Source: Tritrichomonas foetus
Lineage: Eukaryota > Parabasalia > Tritrichomonadida > Tritrichomonadidae
Assembly: GCA_001839685.1 (NCBI GenBank)
Contig: MLAK01000114.1
Coordinates: 1 to 10,771, forward strand
Direction of reading: 5' to 3'
Length of the DNA stretch: 10,771 bases
Translations under genes and position numbers: made by a program
Shown: positions 1 through 7,822 of the stretch, one piece after another
Numbering within the stretch: position 1 is the first letter of the stretch
Layout of the letters: the number at the start of each line of letters is the position of its first letter
Notes under the pieces: generated by a model
What the model saw: only the letters and a program-made list of their open reading frames with translations
Database searches by the model: none
Told to the model about the DNA's origin: nothing

Positions 1-53
1 TTTATGATTTCGTTGGTTTTCTCATTCATGAAATTTTCAGTTGGGATAAATTG

Positions 54-90
54 AGCGAAGCGCAATTTATCACAACTGTATACTCTACTT
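54..90 (+). repeat. Left copy of a 37-bp inverted sequence
   Basis: This stretch reads AGCGAAGCGC, then an 11-base AT-rich spacer ending in ATCACA, then ACTGTATACTCTACTT. Reverse-complementing the last 37 bases of the window gives the same sequence with only three mismatches, a TTT to AAA block at 66-68. Similarity stops sharply on the inner side after 90. On the outer side it cannot be followed, because the right copy ends at the window edge. It also contains the small palindrome GCGAAGCGC. It could be a transposon terminal repeat or the edge of a dispersed repeat. The match is directly visible; the element identity is inference. Confidence 0.8.
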
Positions 91-704
91 TTAATTAGTA
101 AAGTATGAATTCAAAAAGTTTAAGTTTTTCTGTTTGTATTTAGTCATATATGAATTTTTCAAATAATAAATGGTCACTAAAAATGGTATTCTTCATTACA
201 TTAAAAGTCTATCAAAATTTTATAAAAACAAAATTTATCAACTTCACTATAAACACCACGAAATAATAAATATATCCCATTCTCAGATGACCACTGATAG
301 AAATTTCAGAAAATGAATTCAGATTTTTCTCTTATCTTCGGTTTCATCATGTTTCTCCGAGTATTTAAGATATTTTTATTACATATACACCCAAAGTATC
401 ATGTACAGTCAATATTATTCATAAATATAGGGAAAACGCTGATATCACAAAATTTGTTGTTCATAGATTTATCTCATACAATCAGTCTGCAATCAGGTAA
501 GTACAATTTATTAATGATGATGACAATTTATTAAAATAATATGAATTTCAAGTTTCAGTGATATCACATGAAAAAAATATTTTCTTGACGTATTCAAAAA
601 CCCGGAAGGCTTTGAAAAAGTGAAATAATCTGTCAAATTATGTTATGTCTATTCTTTTAGAATTTTTCAGTAGTTTACATGAAAAAAGATCAAAAATTTC
701 GAAG
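91..704. other. AT-rich 5' spacer before the surface-protein gene
   Basis: No convincing gene is seen here. A 73-codon open frame at 313-534 is rich in Ile, Leu, Phe and His, has no recognisable domain and is of a length expected by chance. The sequence just upstream of the ATG at 705 should contain the promoter of the surface-protein gene. Candidate TCA initiator-like trinucleotides lie at 667-669 and 690-692, but neither matches the trichomonad TCA(C/T)(A/T) form. Confidence 0.4.
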
Positions 705-1991
705 ATGATTTTCCTATTTCTTTTCATCAAATCTAGTCAGGCTGAACTTCGAGACGAATATCTCTCTGCTCCTCAAGAATACCATGTTTCACAGACTATT
801 TCAGTACAACTTTCAATTTCCCCTCACCACGATACAACAATTTTTATCGATGTTCCGTTTGTATCCTTTTTACTCCCTCATCATGAAGCAGGAACCGCAG
901 ATGTATATAAACTTTTTAATAACTCTTATCAATTTGTCGGCTCTCTTGGTCCACAAATTGCCTCCTTTGGAGTATTTTTCCCAAATCAAGGAAAAGTTGT
1001 TTTACATTCCCTAAAAAATGTGGATACTAGCTTTTATGCAATTGTATCAACACGTAAATGCCGACGTATTTACATTTCAACCTTTGGTAATGAAACTTTT
1101 GGAGGTTCAAAATCTTCATCAAAATCACACGAAAATTCTATTTCACCTAAAAATTCACCTTCCAGCAAATTCCTCTCTCAAAAATTGTCAAAAATTTCTA
1201 ATAAAATTCAAGCATGTAGCTCACCTAAAAACAAATCACATGTTATATCTGAGAAAGTAACAGAGTATGAATCAAGTGAACTTCAGAAAACCCAAATTAA
1301 AGAAAATCAAATATTAAATTCAGATATTTTATCCGAAAATTTCCCGTCAAACTTTACAATCCAAAATAACCAAGATATTTGTTTTATTCATGCATCAAAT
1401 TCAAATACCATCACGGTTGTAAACTATTCAATTGAAGAAACTTATGACTTAATATACCTTCATGACGGTTTTGCCGAAAAAGAATTAACAGGTGATGGAA
1501 ATTATGAATCTATTGGACTCAATACGACGAATCTTGCTTGGCATTCAGATTCAACAACACTATCAAACTACTTTTCTCTGACAATCACATCAAATTCTAC
1601 GTTGCCATCATATCGTGTAAACTTCTCAAATACATTATCGACTCCACTTTTTCTGACAGATCACAATAATTTCTACAATAATAACAATGGTCATAATAAA
1701 TATGATAAAGCAGATGCAAGCATAATTACAACCAATCGTGATTATGAAGTTGTTAACTTAATAACAATATGTATAACCATTTTTGTGATTATTCTTGTTT
1801 TACTTTTAGGCGTAACTATTTTGATCAAACAGAAATTCAAAATGATTCAAATCGCAAACGATGAAGATCAAATGTTAAATCATGAAAACGATAAATATAG
1901 TGATGATAGTGACTCAAACAGACAGTATCTAATGGCAGATTCGACAGAAATAGTGAATATTTCCTTGCAATCAAATGATGATACCAATTGA
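705..1991 (+). CDS. Type I single-pass surface glycoprotein (hypothetical, signal peptide + TM anchor)
   Basis: I chose the ATG at 705, giving 428 residues. It places a short hydrophobic signal peptide (MIFLFLFIKSSQA, likely cleavage after SQA) at the very N terminus. The in-frame ATG at 645 would add a 20-residue charged leader and bury the signal. In the 705 numbering, residues 14-130 form a beta-rich extracellular region. Residues 131-215 are a Ser/Lys/Asn-rich linker. Residues 225-315 form a second beta-rich region with a YDLIYLHDG stretch (247-255) faintly like CUB domains. An Asn-rich stalk precedes a transmembrane helix at about 349-374, followed by a basic stop-transfer (KQKFK) and an acidic tail of about 50 residues. 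Eight N-glycosylation sequons lie in the ectodomain and only three cysteines. The tail contains NRQY (405-408), which resembles an NxxY internalisation motif. It probably sits at the plasma membrane as a lineage-specific surface protein; ligand and function are unknown. Confidence 0.8.
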   Translation: MIFLFLFIKSSQAELRDEYLSAPQEYHVSQTISVQLSISPHHDTTIFIDVPFVSFLLPHHEAGTADVYKLFNNSYQFVGSLGPQIASFGVFFPNQGKVVLHSLKNVDTSFYAIVSTRKCRRIYISTFGNETFGGSKSSSKSHENSISPKNSPSSKFLSQKLSKISNKIQACSSPKNKSHVISEKVTEYESSELQKTQIKENQILNSDILSENFPSNFTIQNNQDICFIHASNSNTITVVNYSIEETYDLIYLHDGFAEKELTGDGNYESIGLNTTNLAWHSDSTTLSNYFSLTITSNSTLPSYRVNFSNTLSTPLFLTDHNNFYNNNNGHNKYDKADASIITTNRDYEVVNLITICITIFVIILVLLLGVTILIKQKFKMIQIANDEDQMLNHENDKYSDDSDSNRQYLMADSTEIVNISLQSNDDTN

Positions 1992-3286
1992 TTTGAATTT
2001 TGATTTTCCAGGTTGGAAATGGAAAGACTTTTAAAGGCGGTTTTAATACTCACATGTTTTTTTTTTTCGAAAGTTCGAATTTTTGACAAACAAAATAATA
2101 ATTTTTTTCATATGTGTCATGTCTCTTAAAAAAGCACATGAATTCAATGAATTTCATTGATTATGTTTGTTCATAATAGATAGAAATATGTTTTGTAAAA
2201 TTTTGAAAATTCATAATTTTTTCATGAATCTTTTGTTTTATGATTATGGTTTTTCGTCCTCTTTTTCTTTTTCTGAAATGCTTTATAGTCGTTCTTGATC
2301 CCTTATATTGTTATTTTCGTTTGATTGTTCATTTTTCATTATTTGTCAAATTATTTCGATGAAGAAATTTATCTTTCCAATTTTACAAAATTATATATAT
2401 TATATAAAAGGAAATTCTATAAATAAAGCAAAATTCTTTGATTTTTCAATTTTTGTCTGATTTAGACCCAAATGTGTGAGTTGCATTCACTCAAGCATTC
2501 TTTATACATGAAGTAAACAATCATTACAGATGAAAAACCCATTAAAAAAATTCATTGATTTATCCAAGCAATGAAGCACCATTAACTCAAGATCTGACAA
2601 TGATTTTTGGATAGTATACTAAATACAGAAATTCCATCTGAAAAGCCAAAGTCATATATCAATAACCTCCCCTTTGTATTCGAACATTAGGTAATTATTT
2701 TGAGAATGATAACATTACTCACATTCATTGATGTTTAAGAAATTTTGTTGATTCTTATCTGAATTTTGAGAAGAGAAATTGAAATGGAATTCACCTATTT
2801 CGCTAACCTTTGAGACAAAGTCTTTTCAAAAACATATTTCTTTCAAATTTATTCAAATTTTAAACAGCTTATATTCAATCCGTGGTATCTTCTTTCTCCG
2901 GAAATTTGTGCTAAGTGGCTATTGATATTTTAAGCAAAGCTGATAAAGCCAAAAAAAAATTTATCCATATCTTTGTAGAAATTGCATTTTTCAAATAGAT
3001 TTTCTCAGAATTTTGATTTTCAATAGTGCCATTTTTTGAAAAAACTTTTTGAACGATCCAGCTTTTTGTGTTTCGATTCAAAATTATTGAATTCAATCTT
3101 ATCCATCATTGGGAAATATTCTGAGATGATCATATTGTGAATTTTCTCAAAAACATAAAGAATTGAAATTTTCAGATGCTTCGAAAATAATCTGATTCAA
3201 TGATGAAATAATATCAGAATAAAAATTTAACAAAATTTCTTTTTATATTTTAGAAATATTATTTCATTTCATTATTTCCCCTGCGC
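1992..3286. other. 1.3-kb AT-rich spacer
   Basis: No gene with a recognisable domain is seen. Just after the surface-protein stop, a TAAA at 2032-2035 could be the trichomonad-type polyadenylation signal. A T-run lies around 2057-2068. TCAATGA/TCATTGA at 2144-2160 forms a 7-bp stem with a 3-base loop. A TATA-like run (attatatatattatataaaa) lies at about 2391-2410 with no gene directly downstream. A 61-codon reverse frame at 2911-3096 lacks domain features and is probably chance. Confidence 0.4.
3264..3275 (+). promoter_or_regulatory. Inr-like initiator upstream of the Myb gene
   Basis: Two overlapping TCA trinucleotides occur (3264-3266 and 3269-3271); both read TCATT. Trichomonad core promoters use an initiator of the form TCA(+1)(C/T)(T/A), typically giving a 5' leader of one to two dozen bases. 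If A3271 is +1, the leader to the ATG at 3287 would be 16 bases, which fits. The match is short and AT-rich background makes chance hits common. Confidence 0.4.
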
Positions 3287-3964
3287 ATGAAAAGAGCGAA
3301 TACAACATCAAAGAAACAAATCAAAAAGAAAAACGTCTTCACGGCCGATGAAGATGACAAGCTAAGGCGTCTCGTAATGAAATACGGTGAAGGAAATTGG
3401 TATTCAATTGCATCAAAAATGAAGAAGAGATCAACGCGCCAATGTCGTGATAGATGGGTAAATTATTTATCACCATTGGCAGTAAATGGTGCTTGGACCC
3501 TTGAAGAAGAAGAACTCCTCAGATTAAAGGTTCAACTTTATGGAAGAAAGTGGAAATTCATCACACAATTCTTTCCAGGTCGAACTGATATCAATATCAA
3601 AAATAGATACAATTTCCTGATCAAAAGAGATATGAAAGCTCTTATAAAATCAAGTGATTCTCAAGAATTTCATAATTTGATGAATTTTCAAGAACAATCA
3701 GCAAATGCACCTTCACAAAATTGCTTTTTGGAAAATTCATCAGAAGATTCTAAACGAGTCTCCAACGAAAACTCTGCTGATATGGTGAGTTCGAATGAAA
3801 GTTCAAGTGAAAACACAATAACTGATTGTTCATCGTCTGATGAGCATTCGGAACCAAAAGAAAACGAAAGCAAAGTTATTATTGATGAAATTTTCGATCC
3901 TTTCGAAAACACAACTGAGATGGATTTATTCGGGTTTAATCTTTATGGATTTGAATATTTCTAA
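3287..3964 (+). CDS. R2R3-type Myb DNA-binding protein
   Basis: This 225-residue protein begins with a basic stretch (KKQIKKK, 9-15, a possible nuclear localisation signal). Two adjacent Myb repeats follow. Repeat one spans about 16-62 with the aromatic core F18, W38, W57 and recognition helix TRQCRDRWVNYL. Repeat two spans about 66-114 with W70, W89, Y108 and helix INIKNRYNFL. The spacing of 18-19 residues between aromatics is that of canonical Myb repeats, and position one of the first repeat being Phe rather than Trp is a common variant. Residues 120-225 are Ser/Asn/Glu/Asp-rich, look disordered and end in an aromatic-acidic stretch (DLFGFNLYGFEYF) that could act as an activation region. 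It is expected to be a nuclear sequence-specific transcription factor. Small R2R3 Myb proteins of this type control iron- and adhesin-related genes in Trichomonas vaginalis, but the targets of this one are unknown. Single exon; it converges on the next gene. Confidence 0.92.
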   Translation: MKRANTTSKKQIKKKNVFTADEDDKLRRLVMKYGEGNWYSIASKMKKRSTRQCRDRWVNYLSPLAVNGAWTLEEEELLRLKVQLYGRKWKFITQFFPGRTDINIKNRYNFLIKRDMKALIKSSDSQEFHNLMNFQEQSANAPSQNCFLENSSEDSKRVSNENSADMVSSNESSSENTITDCSSSDEHSEPKENESKVIIDEIFDPFENTTEMDLFGFNLYGFEYF

Positions 3965-3979
3965 TATATAGATTTATAT

Positions 3980-3983
3980 TAAA
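3980..3983 (+). terminator. Candidate polyadenylation signal (TAAA) of the Myb gene
   Basis: TAAA begins 16 bases after the Myb stop codon. Trichomonas vaginalis mRNAs use UAAA close to or overlapping the stop codon as the poly(A) signal, so position and sequence fit. The motif is very short and frequent in this AT-rich DNA. Confidence 0.3.
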
Positions 3984-4711
3984 ATGCGATATACATTTAG
4001 TTGAAAGTACTTTTTCCATTTTTGTTTGTTGTTTATTCTTTCTTTTCTACATCCTATTTGCTCCAATACGATCTATTGATCACTTGATTTCCCCATTGAT
4101 TTCATCTCTATTTATCATGGATTCTATCATTATTTATTCTCTTTTTGCTTATTTATAATCATAATGTTCGTATTTTATATAATCATTTGTAACTCTAGAA
4201 TTTCATGATTGCATTTTGTTGTTGTTTTGCAGAATGTTTAGTTTCTTTAACTTCTTTATTGGATCAGATTTCAAATTCGGTTTTGATTCTGTTGCATGAG
4301 AGTTAAGTTACCAATATTTTTCAATGAATTTCACATTTCTTCAAAAAATATTATGTATTCAATTCAGAAATAATTATTCAATGAATTTGAATATACAAAC
4401 AGAATATTTCTGTATGGGAAAAAATAAAAATTGGATATGTTTTAATTTTTTCATGGAAACCTCTTTCGGTTTATTACTTAAAGCCTTTATGATCCAATTT
4501 TAAACAATTAAACAATAGTTAATTTCAGAACAAATCAAGCCTGAATCATATTCATGACGAATATCATGATTTATGAAGCCTCATAGGGAAAAAAATAAAA
4601 ATGTGAGCATTTCTGTTTGAAGCAGTAAAAAAATATATTTCATTTTCCATTGACAAAAAAAAGCATGTCTTGCATTGTCCAATCAACATCTTTTTTGTTT
4701 TGTTACGTATA

Positions 4712-4735
4712 GGTCAAATTGGAGGTTATTTGACC
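4712..4735. repeat. Perfect 8-bp inverted repeat (hairpin)
   Basis: GGTCAAAT (4712-4719) and ATTTGACC (4728-4735) are exact reverse complements around an 8-base loop. The element lies about 80 bases beyond the stop of the reverse-strand coiled-coil gene, so it may fall in that gene's 3' untranslated or downstream region. The same octamer ATTTGACC recurs at 5411-5418, just upstream of that gene's ATG. Confidence 0.5.
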
Positions 4736-4813
4736 AAAACCGTTAATGATTTTGATTCATGAACAGAAAAACATTTTTCACCAATCAGCAATATTCCAAA
4801 ATCAAAATCGCAT

Positions 4814-5398
4814 TCATTCCTGATTAGCTGAGTTCGGAGACTCATCATCAGTCGTCATTCTTGATCTTTCGATATTTTTCATCATTGCGTGGATCATTTT
4901 CTCGCTTTCGTGGTGCGACAGTGCCAGCTTCATTTCGTCGGGCTGTGCAATGTTTCTCTCCGTATGCGGGTTTGAAGGAATGAGTGGAAATTCGTATTCG
5001 TTTGCATGAAGAAATGCCTCAAAATCGGGTCCGAGGAGCTCTCTGAGGTGGGAAAGTATGTCTTGGTATTTCAGGTAGTAACCTCGAACGATCCTTTTGA
5101 AAAGAAGTTTTTTGTTTTCATCGTATTCGGAATTAATCTTCTGGAGCTTTACTTCGTATTGCGCTTTGATTGATTCCTTGCGAATTTTGGCCAGTTCCCT
5201 CGCCTGGTCAATCATTGAGTCATATTCGTTTTTGACAATCGAACCATATCGGACTTGATCTGAATTTGCGTTATTGAGAAGTTGAAACCACTGGGATTCT
5301 AATTCCATGAATTTGGATTTGAGTATATTGAATTCGATTTGTTGAACAGCTGTGAGTCCTGAAGGTTTCTCTGCATCTTTGATGGACTTACGCTCCAT
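4814..5398 (-). CDS. Coiled-coil protein, probable Sds3/BRMS1-like (Sin3-HDAC complex) subunit
   Basis: This 194-residue protein is dominated by a long charged helical region, about residues 17-118. A basic N terminus (MERKSIKDAEK) precedes it, and a less ordered tail rich in His, Ser, Asn and acidic residues follows. Residues 59-114 keep the hydrophobic and charge spacing I associate with the Sds3-like family: Tyr59, Ile63, Ala66, then Ile, Tyr81, Ile88 and the acidic E-Y-D-E cluster before a double Lys at 96-97, alignable without gaps by eye. Sds3/BRMS1 proteins are nuclear scaffolds that dimerise through this helix and bridge Sin3 and histone deacetylase. If correct, this is a chromatin co-repressor subunit. 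The alternative is a generic coiled coil of unknown role, which I cannot exclude without a profile search. The gene looks clearly richer in G+C than the rest of the window. It is a single exon, convergent with the Myb gene and divergent from the phosphatase. Confidence 0.75.
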   Translation of the reverse strand: MERKSIKDAEKPSGLTAVQQIEFNILKSKFMELESQWFQLLNNANSDQVRYGSIVKNEYDSMIDQARELAKIRKESIKAQYEVKLQKINSEYDENKKLLFKRIVRGYYLKYQDILSHLRELLGPDFEAFLHANEYEFPLIPSNPHTERNIAQPDEMKLALSHHESEKMIHAMMKNIERSRMTTDDESPNSANQE

Positions 5399-7822
5399 TT
5401 GATAGTTTAAATTTGACCTTTCACAAGGTGAATTTTGGAGTGGGATTCTATTTTCTTATTTTATCTTAATCAGATATGAATTGGTATAAAACCAGTTTTA
5501 TTCATAAATTGGGTAAAGATGAATCAACTTTTTGTTTTGTTTAATTGTAATCACTATAATTCTATATTCAATCATTTGTCTTTAATTGTGTGCTATTAAA
5601 ACTATAAGAAGGTAGTCAATATTTAACATACAATTTTATGAAATAGGATACAAAAAATATCGAAATAAAAGAAAACATAGTAATCAAAAGAAGATGAAGA
5701 CCTTCATTGATGTTTATTATAAACATTCACTATAAGCACTCAACTTATAATTCTCATTCAACAGATAATATTAAATGTATTTTTAATATGACAATTGTCA
5801 TTGCTCGCAGAAATATATTTTGTGAGTTCGCAAAAACGGAATAGCAGCACATATAGAATCACTACAAAGGCATATTAAACAGCTTAAAGCAATTGTATGA
5901 CTTTAGTAATTCTTATGAAAAAGAAAATAATCACCAAAAATGATTTGAGTTGTAACAATTGGCATCACAAGTAGTAATTTAAAGTTGACAAAAATCGAAT
6001 AAAATTAAGGGGAAAGTGACTTCTGTCAGTCCTTTTTTCACCTATTGGAAATAAGCAAAAAAGCACTGGCAAGAATAATCAGTTGAAAATTCATTATTCA
6101 TGAATATAACTCCAAAAATTGAAGAATTACAATAATATGATACGTGTCATTATTATTTCTAAAAGTGAATGATTTTGCTAAAGTTTCAATGAAATAATAA
6201 CAAGCAAAACATATAAAAACTAAATCAATATCTTTTGAACAGTCCTGATCTCAAATTCGAAATCAAAGGGAACAAACCATGGCAAAAGCGCCGTTAAAAC
6301 TCCATTTATCGATTCATCATGAAAACTATGTAAGTTATCAAAAACTGCTCTTAAAACTTGTAAAGTGCACAACTCAAATTTGGTCCCTAAAATTATCCAA
6401 GATGAGAAAATGTTTTGATTTCTACAGCCATGAACTATTTATCACAATTTGAGCAGTTTTGGGCACTTTCTTTAATGAAATGATTTAGGTAATCTTGACG
6501 ACAATCATTTTCAAAAAGTAATAAAGTTAGGCAAAAGGTTCCCAAAAGTATATCTGTTTCATTTGTAACAGTTGAATCACACTTAATAAGAAAAAACAAA
6601 CAAGTAAAAATAAAAGTACAACAATTATCTTAAATAATTGAAGTCTATTTGATGAACGTGTAATTGGTGAAAGAGAAACCAATTACTGTTTTGTTAGTAC
6701 ATCGTTTAATGCCAATTCTACTCAACTATATGATCTAAAGAAAATACACAAAGCTTTTATATAAACTCCACCACTGGGCTACAGTAAATTTGAAAGAACG
6801 ATGGGAAACACTTCTGTAAAATAATGTTCTAATAAAAGAGAATTGTGTGATGATATCTTTCAATGAAAGAAAGCAATATTTTGATTCATATACTTAGAAA
6901 GATGTGAATTTGTAGCAAATGTCTGTTTTATGACATCTTATAAAAATGGTCCTACCTCATTTCATCAGTGAATCCTGAATCTTGATGCAAATAAATATAA
7001 TTTTCATTCACTGTTTAACATTGTCAGTTAAAAGTTAGACTATAAGTGAATGAATTACGCGTTATTTCAAACAGAAAAAATCATTATGATTATTTCTATG
7101 AAATAATTAATTATTTTAAGTCTACATATATAAGTTATTGTGATTAAATTGTCTAAGATGTACTAAGTGTAGATTTATATTTTATTATAACAAGATAGCG
7201 TTAGGTAAATATTGTGAAGTCACTTAACCACATTGTTTTTGGTAGGATTATCAGACAATGATGATTTAATGTTTTTAAAGAACATCTCATTTTAGGATCT
7301 ATTTAACTAAAAATATCCTCAAAAGAAATGAATTGCTAATTTATTAGTTTGATTGATTCCTGGGAATTTTTTCAATCGTTATTCTTACATGAATAGAATT
7401 TTATTTTATACGAAGTTTATATGATAAATAAGTTACTTTTGAAATAAATAAATTTCGGACTTGTCATATTGTATATTATAGAAAAAGCGAAATTTCGAAA
7501 CCATCTATTGGCTTGATTTTTCATATTTGTTAAAAATTATATCTAAATGTGTGATAAATAGGAATGAACTACATGAAATAACGAGATAAATTACAAAAAT
7601 ATACTCCTGATGGTATTTCAAGCACAATACATCAAACTCAAAATTCATAACTCTAATAATCTTCTGAAAAGAACAGAAATCATTAATTGAAAAATTCAAA
7701 TAAAGAATGAAAGCGTGTTTCAGAAAGATTCGTGAAAAAGGAATTTTTCAAACTAATATTTTTTCTTTGAAAACCAGTGCACATATTTAATTTATTTTTT
7801 ATTTTCAATTTATTTTTTTAAA
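5399..7822. other. 2.4-kb spacer with no recognisable gene
   Basis: This is the longest gene-free stretch. It separates the divergent starts of the coiled-coil gene (-) and the phosphatase-like gene (+), so it must contain both promoters. Open frames are short; the longest is a 64-codon reverse frame at 7505-7699 with no domain signature. No tRNA box pattern, snRNA or intron signature was recognised. It holds an imperfect inverted repeat at 6341-6469 and an AT-rich near-palindrome at 6131-6157. It may contain unrecognised noncoding RNA or an eroded repeat, but nothing visible proves it. Confidence 0.5.
6341..6469. repeat. Imperfect inverted repeat in the long spacer
   Basis: AAAACTGCTC (6341-6350) is the exact reverse complement of GAGCAGTTTT (6451-6460). 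Overlapping with it, AAAGTGC (6362-6368) and CTCAAATT (6373-6380) pair in order with GCACTTT (6463-6469) and AATTTGAG (6446-6453). The pairings share the right arm, so two alternative foldings are possible. It could be a decayed hairpin element or an RNA structure; chance in AT-rich DNA is not excluded. Confidence 0.4.

Larger units (their letters stand above)
3965..4813. other. Convergent intergenic spacer (3' regions of the Myb and coiled-coil genes)
   Basis: This 0.85-kb AT-rich stretch separates the 3' ends of two convergent genes. No open frame with domain features was recognised. It contains a perfect 8-bp inverted repeat (4712-4735), listed separately, and a candidate polyadenylation signal close to the Myb stop. 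Confidence 0.5.

Noticed and set aside
496..501. GTAAGT after CAG as a 5' splice site
   Set aside because: Trichomonad introns use GTAYGT and end with a fixed ACTAACACACAG-type branch/acceptor; no such acceptor was found downstream.
313..534. 73-codon open frame as a small membrane protein gene
   Set aside because: Composition (Ile, Leu, Phe, Met, His) is what AT-rich chance frames give; no signal peptide with cleavage site, no domain, and it is too short to stand out.
2911..3096. 61-codon reverse-strand frame
   Set aside because: No domain pattern, low-complexity composition, no promoter signal.
3119..3205. C/D-box snoRNA suggested by ATGATGA-like and CTGA words
   Set aside because: The C-box match is imperfect and there is no terminal stem joining the two boxes.
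6131..6157. AT-rich near-palindrome around TGATACGTGTCA
   Set aside because: Requires a bulge and a mismatch, has essentially no loop, and no linked gene.
7505..7699. 64-codon reverse-strand frame in the long spacer
   Set aside because: Hydrophobic but typical of AT-rich noise; no recognisable motif.
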